A DNA stretch of 64,000 nt from Alkalibacterium sp. (lineage in GTDB: Bacteria; Bacillota; Bacilli; Lactobacillales; Carnobacteriaceae_A). A program made the translations under genes and the position numbers. Below the pieces are notes generated by a model, which had not been told where the DNA came from, searched no databases, and worked only from the letters and a program-made list of their open reading frames with translations. Below, in pieces: positions 52,966 through 60,680 of this stretch. The stretch is taken from assembly GCA_020832185.1 (NCBI GenBank), contig JAFIFE010000014.1:1-64000 (forward strand), in the 5' to 3' direction. How positions within the stretch are numbered: the stretch's first letter is position 1; each line of letters starts with the position of its first letter.

Positions 52966-53490
52966 TCATTCCCCTCTCAAATAGTTCTGCGCCTTCCAGT
53001 AAGGAGTTCTTTGTGCGACTGCATCCATAATCGATAAGTTAACTCTTGTCAGAATAGATTCAATGCAACGCGTCTCTACTAATACTTCATCTAAATAATT
53101 TAGTGCGTAATCAACGACTGCTTCTCTATCATCATCTGTCATGGACATTTCGTTCTTGGCTAATGCCATCATGGCTTTGTTTTTTCTGATTCGTCTTTCC
53201 TCTGACTCGTAAAGCTCAATCATGTCCAGTGTGTGCGGGCTGTCCTGGTATACGTCTGACTGCATTGGTGGAAGTAACTTGAATATTCTATGAGACATTT
53301 CCTGGCTGAATAATGTATCGTTCATATAATTAGCGATATCTTTAATCGCGTCTACTGGTGCAGGTTCTCCTCTGAAATACCCGTTTAGTGTCGTTTTTGC
53401 TCTGAACGTTCCTCTGGCTAGTTTGACTTGGTTGATTCCTTTGCGTTGCACCGCTTGTCTTAACTCTGCGTTTATGACTCGTGAACTCAT
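52966..53490 (-). CDS. Phage HTH-containing early protein (174 aa)
   Basis: The N-terminal 50 residues look like a degenerate XRE-type HTH (QAVQRKGINQVKLARGTFRAKTTLNGYFRG). The rest is mainly helical, with an acidic middle and no catalytic motif. It is the second gene of the rightmost early lytic operon, between the Cro-like gene and the antirepressor. Possibly a regulator. Confidence 0.6.
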   Translation of the reverse strand: MSSRVINAELRQAVQRKGINQVKLARGTFRAKTTLNGYFRGEPAPVDAIKDIANYMNDTLFSQEMSHRIFKLLPPMQSDVYQDSPHTLDMIELYESEERRIRKNKAMMALAKNEMSMTDDDREAVVDYALNYLDEVLVETRCIESILTRVNLSIMDAVAQRTPYWKAQNYLRGE

Positions 53491-53571
53491 GTGATCGCCT
53501 CCTGTTTTCCGTATTTGATTTGTAGATAGTCCGTTTTGATTAGATATAAAATTAACTTAGTAATAAATGAA

Positions 53572-53898
53572 TGTAATTTTTTGATTACACTTTGATTGAA
53601 AAAATATCCTCGACTGTGCATCCTAAAGCCTTTGCTAGTTCGATAGCAACGGGCGTACTAGGAGTAGCCTTCCCATTTTCTATCTTATTAAGGTACTGTC
53701 TTGATATAGCCGCTCTTTCGCTTAACTCTTTCTGAGTTAACCTTTTATCGATACGACGTTCTTTTAATTGAGATGTCATGTTGATCCTCCTTTCAAAGTG
53801 TAATTAATTGATTACATGATTATAGTAACCCATTGATTACACTATGTCAACCATTAAGTACACTTTTTTTATAGTTTTTTTGTAATCAAAAGAATACA
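53572..53898. promoter_or_regulatory. Lysogeny switch with five 18-bp operators
   Basis: Dyads of the form TGTAAT-N6-ATTACA: perfect at 53572-53589 and 53799-53816, imperfect at 53824-53841 (AGTAAC..ATTACA), 53845-53862 (TGTCAA..AGTACA) and 53881-53898 (TGTAAT..AATACA). A minus-strand early promoter has -35 TTGACA (53845-53850) and -10 TATAAT (53819-53824; or TACTAT at 17-bp spacing). Three operators overlap it or flank its -10. The last site overlaps the likely repressor promoter. The first overlaps the cro-like 3' end. Confidence 0.82.
53585..53779 (-). CDS. Cro-like XRE repressor (64 aa)
   Basis: A minimal XRE protein: LKERRIDKRLTQKELSERAAISRQYLNKIENGKATPSTPVAIELAKALGCTVEDIF covers nearly the full HTH_3 domain, with a five-helix pattern. 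It is the first gene of the lytic (minus-strand) operon, diverging from the CI-type repressor. AAGGAGG lies 7 bp before its start. It is expected to bind the TGTAAT-N6-ATTACA operators and favour lysis. Confidence 0.85.
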   Translation of the reverse strand: MTSQLKERRIDKRLTQKELSERAAISRQYLNKIENGKATPSTPVAIELAKALGCTVEDIFSIKV

Positions 53899-53918
53899 AT
53901 GACTTTGAGGTGGGATAA

Positions 53919-54335
53919 ATGCCAAATGAACTAGGTAACTATTTAAGAGAATTAAGAGGCACGAAATCATTAAGAGAAGTCGCTGAACGATCAGGTGGTA
54001 AATTAAGCCATAACGTGATCAGTACTGCTGAAAAAGGCGTAGGAACTCATGGTAACGCTTATGTTCCATCACCTGAAAAGTTAAAAGCCTTTGCTGATGT
54101 TTACGGGGTATCTTATTCTAAACTCATGAATCTTGCTGGCTATTCTGAGGAAACTCCGGACTGGGCCTCTCAAGATGATGTCATTGAATTACAGACACTA
54201 CTCGAAAATAACGTCAACATGGCTTATGGAGGAGAATCTTTGACTGAAGCTGAAAAGCAACGGGTAAAAGATATATTAACTACCCTCTTCTGGGACAAGC
54301 TGCAAAAGAAAAAAGAAGGTGGGAAACGTGAGTGA
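53919..54335 (+). CDS. CI-type phage repressor (XRE HTH)
   Basis: A 138-aa repressor with an N-terminal XRE domain (NYLRELRGTKSLREVAERSGGKLSHNVISTAEKG ... PSPEKLKAFADVYGVSYSKLMNLAGY, about 5-75) and a helical C-terminus that may dimerise. It lacks a LexA-like autoprotease domain. The ImmA-like peptidase encoded by the overlapping next gene is therefore the likely trigger for induction, as in ICEBs1-type switches. It diverges from the cro-like gene across the operator region. Confidence 0.87.
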   Translation: MPNELGNYLRELRGTKSLREVAERSGGKLSHNVISTAEKGVGTHGNAYVPSPEKLKAFADVYGVSYSKLMNLAGYSEETPDWASQDDVIELQTLLENNVNMAYGGESLTEAEKQRVKDILTTLFWDKLQKKKEGGKRE

Positions 54336-54762
54336 TCGCATCGATGAACTGGTTGAGGAACTTTATGATCAATACGGAACTCTAGATCCTTTCGCATTAA
54401 TAGAACATAACGGCATTGATCTGCACTACGTCCCGTTTATGAACAACCCCATGGGGCAGTACATCAAATTGACGGACACACCTACCATTCTTTTGAGCGA
54501 TCGATTGGAAAACTCTCCCGAACGGTATTTTGTCCTTACTCATGAATTGCATCATGCATTAGAACACGAAGAATTATCTGGCTATTATGTATTTAATTAT
54601 AGATCCCGGTCAAAGCTTGAAACGGAAGCTAACGCTTTTGCGACTACTTTGTTGTTTCATTACTATTTGGAAGAACACCAATTGGCTCCTGACACGTCTC
54701 AAATACTTGAGTTTACATACGGTGTACCTTCTGAATTTTCAGAATTGTATTTAAAATTATAA
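54328..54762 (+). CDS. ImmA/IrrE-family metallopeptidase
   Basis: A 144-aa zinc peptidase. The catalytic motif is HELHHALEHE near residue 70, with ETEANAFATTLL as the third-ligand helix. ImmA-type enzymes cleave their cognate repressor to induce the element. I chose GTG at 54328: AAGGTGG is 7 bp upstream and the start overlaps the repressor stop by 8 bp. An in-frame GTG at 54319 is less well placed. Confidence 0.88.
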   Translation: MSDRIDELVEELYDQYGTLDPFALIEHNGIDLHYVPFMNNPMGQYIKLTDTPTILLSDRLENSPERYFVLTHELHHALEHEELSGYYVFNYRSRSKLETEANAFATTLLFHYYLEEHQLAPDTSQILEFTYGVPSEFSELYLKL

Positions 54763-54781
54763 AAAGAGAGAAGGAAATGTA

Positions 54782-55225
54782 ATGGATAACGTAACAATCA
54801 CATTTAAAGAAAGCATGCTTCACTTTTGGTTGGAAAGTAAGTTAACAATCGACAATCGTTTCGTCATAATCGAAAGACCAAAGACATCGTTTTTCGGATT
54901 GATACCAATGGGTAAAGAGGAAAAATCTATCCCTCTTAACGAACTGTCAAACCTGGAAACTGATCAGAGCTATAAAATGGGAGACATAGTTATTGGCGCG
55001 ATTACAATAGCAACAATGGGCTTCGGTGTTCTTTTACCTTTACCATGGGGAGTTAAGAAATTAGATAACGGCCTTCGCCATTCTGTTACATATAGAAGAC
55101 ATGGAGAGAAACAATCAATATCAGTTCCATTTTTCGAAAAAGAGAAAATCAAACCATTAAGAGAAGCGTTATATGCTGGAATGGCTAATGAAATCGATCA
55201 AACATCTCAGCACAAATTCTTATAA
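54782..55225 (+). CDS. Lysogeny-region protein with hydrophobic hairpin (147 aa)
   Basis: An ATG with GAAGGAAA upstream, 19 bp after immA. The N-terminal half is beta-rich (TFKESMLHFWLESKLTIDNRFVIIERPKTSFFG). A hydrophobic, Gly-rich segment occupies about 66-90 (MGDIVIGAITIATMGFGVLLPLPWG). The remainder is polar. This resembles PH-like/YcxB-type small membrane-associated proteins. Its position in the lysogeny cluster suggests a role expressed from the silent prophage, such as immunity or exclusion; unproven. Confidence 0.55.
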   Translation: MDNVTITFKESMLHFWLESKLTIDNRFVIIERPKTSFFGLIPMGKEEKSIPLNELSNLETDQSYKMGDIVIGAITIATMGFGVLLPLPWGVKKLDNGLRHSVTYRRHGEKQSISVPFFEKEKIKPLREALYAGMANEIDQTSQHKFL

Positions 55226-55230
55226 TAATC

Positions 55231-55255
55231 GAAGAGGCTCCGGCCTTTTCTTTTT
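55231..55255 (+). terminator. Terminator of the repressor operon
   Basis: An 8-bp stem (GAAGAGGC / GCCTTTTC, one G-U) with a TCCG loop followed by TTTTT, 6 bp after the 147-aa gene. Confidence 0.78.
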
Positions 55256-55265
55256 ACCACTAAAA

Positions 55266-55300
55266 GAACATAAGTTCGTACTTTGACCTATTAAAGTACG
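55266..55300 (+). promoter_or_regulatory. LexA-type SOS box and dyad upstream of the int operon
   Basis: GAACATAAGTTC (55266-55277) is a perfect GAAC-N4-GTTC site, the Gram-positive LexA/DinR pattern. Immediately beside it, CGTACTTT / AAAGTACG (55277-55284 with 55293-55300) forms a perfect 8-bp inverted repeat. Both precede the 107-aa gene and integrase. A clear -35/-10 pair was not identified. Confidence 0.6.
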
Positions 55301-55318
55301 GAGAATGGAGTGAAATAG

Positions 55319-55642
55319 ATGTTTATAGTAGACATGACATTATACGAATCGGATTTTATAAGAAAAAGTACGGTAAATAATAAGGCTCTAGATATGAGGA
55401 CCTATGACATCGATCATACCCTCTCTTTATTCGCTTATTATTATGAACAGTACGTCCATTTAAAGCTGAGACGTTACAAAGATGAAGAAACTTCCTTATC
55501 CGACTGGAATAAATTAAAAGCAATCGGGACTATCTACCCGGACATTCATTTGAATGATACTGAAGAAATCTATTTGGATATGAACAGCAATCAACTGCAT
55601 GTAAAGATCCCCTTCTCTATTTATAAAAGGAGTGATTATTAA
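55319..55642 (+). CDS. Unknown protein upstream of integrase (107 aa)
   Basis: An ATG preceded by GGAG. A soluble alpha/beta protein with aromatic-rich stretches (HTLSLFAYYYEQYVHLKL) and an acidic mid-part; no known motif. Its stop overlaps the integrase ATG (TAATG), so the two are translationally coupled. Being between the SOS-like box and int, it may modulate integration or excision. No family recognised. Confidence 0.6.
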   Translation: MFIVDMTLYESDFIRKSTVNNKALDMRTYDIDHTLSLFAYYYEQYVHLKLRRYKDEETSLSDWNKLKAIGTIYPDIHLNDTEEIYLDMNSNQLHVKIPFSIYKRSDY

Positions 55643-56778
55643 TGGACGGATCTGTAAGAAGACGTGGAAAGAAATGGTATTATTCTTTCGAAGGTGCCCG
55701 AATAAATGGAAAACGCATGCGATATGAACGTGTTGGAGGAAATACAAAAGCTGAAGCGACAGAAGCATTGCGTAAAGCTTTAAATTACTACGAAGAAGCT
55801 GGGGCAATTGAAGAATTGAGCAACTTTTCTGTCCAGGATTACTTTGACTATTGGTATGAGGATTACGTTATGCGCAATTTAAAGTATAATACTCAGCAAA
55901 ACTATAGAGGAACCATAGATAATCATATTGTCCCTTATATAGGACACTACAAGTTAAAAGCCATGCAACCTTCGGTAGTTCAAAAAGTAATCGACAAAAA
56001 CTTTGAAAAAGGACTGGCTAAGCAAACGCTGGCTATTATCTATACCGTCATGGCCGGAGCTTTCAAGCGTGCCGTCTACCCTTACCAATTAACGAATAAC
56101 GATCCGACCCGTTATATTCAAATGCCCAAGTATGATCAGCGCAATAAAAAGACTAAAGAGGATCTAAAAGTTATTACTATGGATCAGTTCAGAACGCTTC
56201 AGGAGTATGTACATCAGTCGAATCCTTTTTATATCCCAATGATGATTGCTTTTCACACAGGATTAAGACGTGGTGAAGTTTTAGGTCTTACCTGGGACAA
56301 TATAAGCTTTGAGCACCAGACATTAACAGTCGAGAAAATAATTGTTATGAAAGGAAAAGAATGGACTATAGGCACGCCTAAAACGCAAGCCTCTTATCGA
56401 ACGATCAATATTGGGAAACAACTGATTGATGTGCTAAAGAAACATCGCAAACGACAACTTGAGAACAAATTATTCTACGGACAACACTATACAGAAAATA
56501 ATTTTATCTGTACAAAAGAGAATGGGAAGCTAACGACACCGCATAGCATTAAACATTACGGAGATAAAGCTAGAAGAGAATCCGGTATAGACTTCTCATT
56601 CCATTCATTCAGACATACACACGCTACCCTCTTATTAGAAAATGGTGCAATCGATAAAGCGATCCAGGAACGACTTGGCCATGCACGAATCGGTACAACT
56701 ATGGATACTTACTCTCATCTCACAAATAAGACTAAGAAGGAAACTGTCGACATTTTCGAGAATATCTTCCAAAAATAG
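55642..56778 (+). CDS. int: Tyrosine integrase
   Basis: A 378-aa phage integrase. The N-terminal arm-binding domain (about 1-50, RRRGKKWYYSFEGARINGKR) is followed by the SAM-like core-binding domain (about 62-155) and the catalytic domain (about 175-375). Catalytic residues are Arg209 (TGLRRGE), Lys247, His321-x-x-Arg324 (HSFRHTHAT), His347 (LGHARIGTT) and Tyr357. It recombines attP with the lepA 3' end. It lies about 100 bp from the right att core, the usual arrangement. Confidence 0.95.
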   Translation: MDGSVRRRGKKWYYSFEGARINGKRMRYERVGGNTKAEATEALRKALNYYEEAGAIEELSNFSVQDYFDYWYEDYVMRNLKYNTQQNYRGTIDNHIVPYIGHYKLKAMQPSVVQKVIDKNFEKGLAKQTLAIIYTVMAGAFKRAVYPYQLTNNDPTRYIQMPKYDQRNKKTKEDLKVITMDQFRTLQEYVHQSNPFYIPMMIAFHTGLRRGEVLGLTWDNISFEHQTLTVEKIIVMKGKEWTIGTPKTQASYRTINIGKQLIDVLKKHRKRQLENKLFYGQHYTENNFICTKENGKLTTPHSIKHYGDKARRESGIDFSFHSFRHTHATLLLENGAIDKAIQERLGHARIGTTMDTYSHLTNKTKKETVDIFENIFQK

Positions 56779-56779
56779 C

Positions 56780-56825
56780 AAAAATTGCCTACCACCCAAC
56801 TTCAATGTTGGCAAATGGTAGGCAA
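56780..56825 (-). terminator. Phage-supplied terminator after lepA (possibly bidirectional)
   Basis: TTGCCTACCA (56785-56794) pairs perfectly with TGGTAGGCAA (56816-56825), and CCAAC/GTTGG pair inside. On the minus strand it is followed by TTTTTGCTATTTTT, a good terminator exit. It lies about 50 bp beyond the lepA stop. On the plus strand it follows int. Confidence 0.75.
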
Positions 56826-56874
56826 AATCAATATTTTAAACTATTTTTAAAAAATAAAGACTGTCATATCAACG

Positions 56875-56914
56875 TTTATTCGTCATCCAAGTTCAAAACG
56901 GCCATGAAGGCTTC
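56875..56914. repeat. attR: lepA 3' end at the right prophage junction
   Basis: The 22-bp core at 56875-56896 equals 18478-18499. It encodes the last LepA residues and stop on the minus strand. After two differing bases, a further 14-bp block (56901-56914) also matches attL. Confidence 0.93.
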
Positions 56915-58699
56915 CTGAGGAATTTCCACGTTTCCGACATTCTTCATTCGTTTCTTCCCTGCTTTTTGTTTCTTCAAGAGTTTCTGGCGACGTGTGACGT
57001 CTCCACCGTAAAGCTTGGCCGTTACATCTTTTCTGTAGGCTTTTACTGTTGAACGTGAGACAATATTCTGCCCAATTGCTGCTTGAATTGGAATTTCAAA
57101 CTGCTGTCTTGGAATCGTCTTTTTCAACTGTTCAACCACTGAACGTCCGCGTCCATAAGAGAAGTCTTTGTGCACGATGAAGCTCAGTGCATCGACTTTG
57201 TCTCCATGAATCAGAATGTCCATTTTAACCAGTTCACTGACACGGTATCCAGCTTCCTGATAATCAAGTGAGGCATAGCCTTTCGTACTTGATTTCAAGC
57301 GATCAAAGAAGTCATATACAATTTCAGATAAAGGAATAAAGTAAACGACATTCACTCGCACGTCATCTAAATATTCCATCGTAACGAACTCGCCACGTTT
57401 TTTCTGAGTAATATCCATTACAGCTCCAACATAATCATTGGGTACAGTAACTGTTGCTTTGACGTAAGGCTCTTCAACCGATTCGATTTCTGAGGGATCA
57501 GGCATATCAGCCGGGTTTGAGACTCTGATCATTTCGCCATCAGTCTTGTTGATTTGATAAATAACTGATGGTGCAGTCGTAATCAAGTCAAGATTGAATT
57601 CGCGTTCCAGTCTTTCCTGTATAACGTCCATATGAAGCATGCCAAGGAAGCCACAACGGAACCCAAAGCCTAAAGCCTGAGACGTTTCTGCTTCATACTG
57701 CAACGCCGCATCATTTAACTGAAGACGCTCCAGTGCCTCGCGTAAGTCTTCATAACGTGCTGAATCAGTTGGATACATTCCGCAGAAGACCATCGGGTTC
57801 ATCTTACGGTAACCAGGTAATGCTTTTTCAGTAGGATTATTTGCTAAAGTCAGCGTATCCCCCACTTGTGTATCTTTTACTGTTTTAATGTTGGCCGTGA
57901 CGTACCCTACATCCCCAACCATTAAAGCTTCTCTTGAAATTGGTTTAGGAGAAAAGACTCCAACATCAGTGACTTCAAATGTTTTCCCATTACTCATCAG
58001 CTGAATAGTGTCCCCTTTTCTTAAGGTTCCATCCATTACTCTAATATTCAAAACAACTCCTCGATAGGAATCATATGCTGAATCAAAAATCAAAGCTTTC
58101 AGCGGATTATCTATATCGCCTTCAGGTGCCGGAACTTTTTGAACAATCTGTTCTAGAATATCCTCGATACCAATTCCTGTTTTGGCACTTGATAAGACGG
58201 CTTCACTCGCATCCAGTCCAATAATGTCTTCGATTTCTTTACGAACACGTTCTGGATCAGCTGCAGGCAAATCAATTTTATTAATGATTGGAAGAATTTC
58301 CAGCTCATTGTCTAAAGCTAAATACACATTAGCTAAGGTTTGGGCTTCAACACCTTGAGCTGCATCGACAACAAGTACTGCTCCTTCACAGGCAGCTAAA
58401 CTACGTGAGACTTCATAAGTGAAATCGACGTGTCCCGGAGTATCGATCAAGTGTAAAATGTACTCTTCACCATCTCTGGCCTTGTATAATACTTCAACTG
58501 TATTTAATTTAATCGTAATGCCGCGTTCTCTTTCTAAGTCCATAGAGTCAAGAAGCTGTTCCTGCATTTCACGATCGGCTACTGTATGTGTTAATTGTAA
58601 AATTCTGTCGGCCAGGGTCGATTTCCCGTGGTCGATATGAGCAATAATCGAAAAGTTTCGAATCTGCTTCTGACGATCTCTTGCGTGTTTTTTATCCAT
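56876..58699 (-). CDS. lepA: Elongation factor 4 (back-translocase)
   Basis: A 607-aa translational GTPase that remodels ribosomes. G-domain motifs: G1 [10 protein letters not shown]2 RGITIK, G3 DTPGHVDF, G4 NKID, G5 region SSAKTG. Domains II-V follow, ending in the LepA-specific C-terminal domain ([22 protein letters not shown] ... [28 protein letters not shown]). The Met at 58699 with GAGGA upstream is preferred to the Met at 58729. The final codons lie in the phage att core, so insertion kept the protein intact. Confidence 0.96.
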   Translation of the reverse strand: MDKKHARDRQKQIRNFSIIAHIDHGKSTLADRILQLTHTVADREMQEQLLDSMDLERERGITIKLNTVEVLYKARDGEEYILHLIDTPGHVDFTYEVSRSLAACEGAVLVVDAAQGVEAQTLANVYLALDNELEILPIINKIDLPAADPERVRKEIEDIIGLDASEAVLSSAKTGIGIEDILEQIVQKVPAPEGDIDNPLKALIFDSAYDSYRGVVLNIRVMDGTLRKGDTIQLMSNGKTFEVTDVGVFSPKPISREALMVGDVGYVTANIKTVKDTQVGDTLTLANNPTEKALPGYRKMNPMVFCGMYPTDSARYEDLREALERLQLNDAALQYEAETSQALGFGFRCGFLGMLHMDVIQERLEREFNLDLITTAPSVIYQINKTDGEMIRVSNPADMPDPSEIESVEEPYVKATVTVPNDYVGAVMDITQKKRGEFVTMEYLDDVRVNVVYFIPLSEIVYDFFDRLKSSTKGYASLDYQEAGYRVSELVKMDILIHGDKVDALSFIVHKDFSYGRGRSVVEQLKKTIPRQQFEIPIQAAIGQNIVSRSTVKAYRKDVTAKLYGGDVTRRQKLLKKQKAGKKRMKNVGNVEIPQEAFMAVLNLDDE

Positions 58700-58737
58700 T
58701 GCTATACTTTCCTCATTCCTATAGAACATTCTTTCTT

Positions 58738-58766
58738 ATTATACCAACGATTAGATTAGAGTACAA
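58738..58766 (-). promoter_or_regulatory. lepA promoter
   Basis: On the minus strand: -35 TTGTAC (58761-58766), a 17-bp spacer and -10 TATAAT (58738-58743) with an extended TGG. It lies about 39 bp before the lepA start. Confidence 0.75.
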
Positions 58767-59316
58767 TCACATCCTGATATTATGAAAACCAAATGAAAAC
58801 AAAATAGTCACATAGATACTCAAAGGACACTTTTTAACTTGAATATGATTTTCTAAGTGTGTCCTAACCAAAAGATATCTATTTCGTTGGATTATGTTCA
58901 AGTCACAGGTTGATGGTTACTCCAGTCCTACACATTCTTCTCTTTAAGTCGTTCTCATCCAGTCGTTTTTTTTGAGTCATACTCAAACACACACATACGG
59001 TAGGGCTCATATTTAATAAAGGGATCAGTACTACTCAATCGAAGTTATTATGCCTGCTCAAACGGTTATCCTATTTGACTGACCCCTTATCCTATCCATT
59101 GTGTATGACTCGCCTATGCTCTTAATTGTGACTGCTACACAATACTCATTTAGTGTAGCACTCATTGATACAAATCCGTATGAGTGACCTTTAAGTGGGG
59201 TAAACCCTTTAATGATTACCTTATTAATAGAAAATACAATCAAACAGCTCACGAAAGCTGAAATCATGTGGAAAATCCAACGATTTTCTAACCCTTATAA
59301 AAATAAACATAAAAAA
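58767..59316. other. Intergenic region between dnaJ and lepA
   Basis: About 550 bp without a supported gene. An open frame on the minus strand (about 59058-59267) has no ribosome binding site. A near-perfect 11-bp inverted repeat (59019-59029 AAGGGATCAGT with 59078-59088 ACTGACCCCTT) has a 48-nt loop. I see no insertion-sequence ends or RNA gene. Confidence 0.5.
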
Positions 59317-59341
59317 GGGAATCAACAACGTGTTGAATCCC
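59317..59341 (-). terminator. Terminator of the hrcA-grpE-dnaK-dnaJ cluster
   Basis: An 11-bp perfect stem (GGGAATCAACA / TGTTGAATCCC) with an ACG loop and minus-strand exit CCCTTTTTT, just past dnaJ. Confidence 0.9.
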
Positions 59342-59348
59342 TATAAAA

Positions 59349-60515
59349 CTATTTGTTTTTATCTTTAAATGCGTCTTTTACTTTCGAAAAAAACGAACTG
59401 TCACCTTGTTCAACAATATCATCGTATTCACTTGCGTGCGCAAAGTTTCTTAGATGTTTAGCTTGTTCTTCAGTCAGCTTATCAGGAACGACTACTCTTA
59501 CCTTGATGTGCTGATCACCGTTTCCGGTTCCTCTAAGCCTTGGAGCTCCTTTTCCGCGTAATCGGAAAGTCGTCCCTGGCTGGGTTCCAGCAGGAATCTT
59601 GAATTTCACTTTCCCATGAACGGTAGGGACTTCAAGCTCGTCTCCTAAAGTCGCCTGAACAACGTTGATCGGTAATTCGAAGTAAATCTCTGATCCTCTG
59701 CGGTCGAACAACTCAGAAGGTTTCACTCTAAAGACGACATACAAATCACCATAAGGTCCGCTATTAGCTCCAGCATCCCCCTGATTCTGTACGCGCATCT
59801 GATTGCCATCTTCAACACCAGCAGGAACTGTCACTTTAACAGAATGCTGTTTCTTAGTATGACCCGCACCATGACAGACTGAACATTTCTCTTTGATCTC
59901 CTGTCCAGATCCTCCACATGTCGGACATGCCTGTTGTGTCATGACTCGCCCAAATGGCGTATTACGTTCAACGTTTACTGCACCTGCTCCGTGACACTGA
60001 GAACATGTTTTAGGGCTAGTACCTGGCTTCGCGCCAGATCCATTACAGTTGCTGCACTCTTCTTCTCTGTTGTATCGAATCGTCGTTTCTTTTCCAAAAA
60101 TGGCTTCTTCAAAAGTCAGATCCATCACGTACTGCAGATCCTCACCTTGACGAGGCGCATTAGGGTTGCGTCTTCTCGATCCTCCACCACCAAAGAACTG
60201 GTCAAAGATATCTTCAAAGCCACTGCCACCGAATCCGCCTTGGCCTCCGCCAAATCCACCACCGAAGCCACCGCCTGCACCAAAGTTAGGATCAGTAGAC
60301 GCGTGTCCGTATTGATCATACGCTGCACGTTTCTGTTCATCACTCAGTACTTCATAGGCTTCAGAAATTTCTTTAAATCTAGCATCAGCATTAGGATCAT
60401 CACTTATATCCGGGTGATGTTTTTTTGAAAGCTTACGGTAAGCTTTTTTTATTTCTTCCTTGGAAGCATCTTTAGACACACCAAGTAAATCATAAAAATC
60501 TTGTTTTTGAGCCAT
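59349..60515 (-). CDS. dnaJ: Chaperone protein DnaJ
   Basis: A 388-aa type I J-protein. J domain 1-70 with KHHPD; Gly/Phe-rich region about 76-115; zinc-binding domain with four CxxCxGxG repeats ([32 protein letters not shown]) about 155-225; and C-terminal substrate-binding domains. It stimulates DnaK ATPase and delivers substrates. It is separated from dnaK by a terminator-like hairpin, so dnaJ may be expressed at a lower level. Confidence 0.96.
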   Translation of the reverse strand: MAQKQDFYDLLGVSKDASKEEIKKAYRKLSKKHHPDISDDPNADARFKEISEAYEVLSDEQKRAAYDQYGHASTDPNFGAGGGFGGGFGGGQGGFGGSGFEDIFDQFFGGGGSRRRNPNAPRQGEDLQYVMDLTFEEAIFGKETTIRYNREEECSNCNGSGAKPGTSPKTCSQCHGAGAVNVERNTPFGRVMTQQACPTCGGSGQEIKEKCSVCHGAGHTKKQHSVKVTVPAGVEDGNQMRVQNQGDAGANSGPYGDLYVVFRVKPSELFDRRGSEIYFELPINVVQATLGDELEVPTVHGKVKFKIPAGTQPGTTFRLRGKGAPRLRGTGNGDQHIKVRVVVPDKLTEEQAKHLRNFAHASEYDDIVEQGDSSFFSKVKDAFKDKNK

Positions 60516-60623
60516 ATTATTCCTCCATTGCTACTCTAACTCTTCTCTGTAGGATAGATATTTCTTACACGGTGAAGAAATTCTGTAGCTACAGGGGTTT
60601 TGTTTACATTAGTTCAAAAAGAA

Positions 60624-60661
60624 AGAAAGCACTTGTGGAGTTAAATGCATAAGTGCTTTCT
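60624..60661 (-). terminator. Hairpin between dnaK and dnaJ
   Basis: An 11-bp stem (AGAAAGCACTT / AAGTGCTTTCT) with minus-strand exit TTTCTTTTTG. Probably a partial terminator that reduces dnaJ expression relative to dnaK. Confidence 0.75.
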
Positions 60662-60680
60662 TCTTCATATCTTACTTCAA

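Larger units (their letters stand above)
18478..56896. mobile_element. Siphovirus prophage integrated into the 3' end of lepA
   Basis: A 38.4-kb element bounded by the 22-bp direct repeat at 18478-18499 and 56875-56896. It contains complete integration, lysogeny, replication, packaging, head, tail and lysis modules in standard siphovirus order. Lytic genes are on the minus strand; lysogeny genes (53.9-56.8 kb) and three accessory genes (yolD-like, 19265, Abi-alpha) are on the plus strand. No module is visibly truncated and the split tape measure gene is explained by an intron, so the phage may be inducible. Confidence 0.95.

Noticed and set aside
59058-59267. 69-aa minus-strand frame between dnaJ and lepA, considered as a gene or insertion-sequence remnant
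   Set aside because: No ribosome binding site, no transposase motifs and no terminal inverted repeats with target duplication. Left as intergenic.
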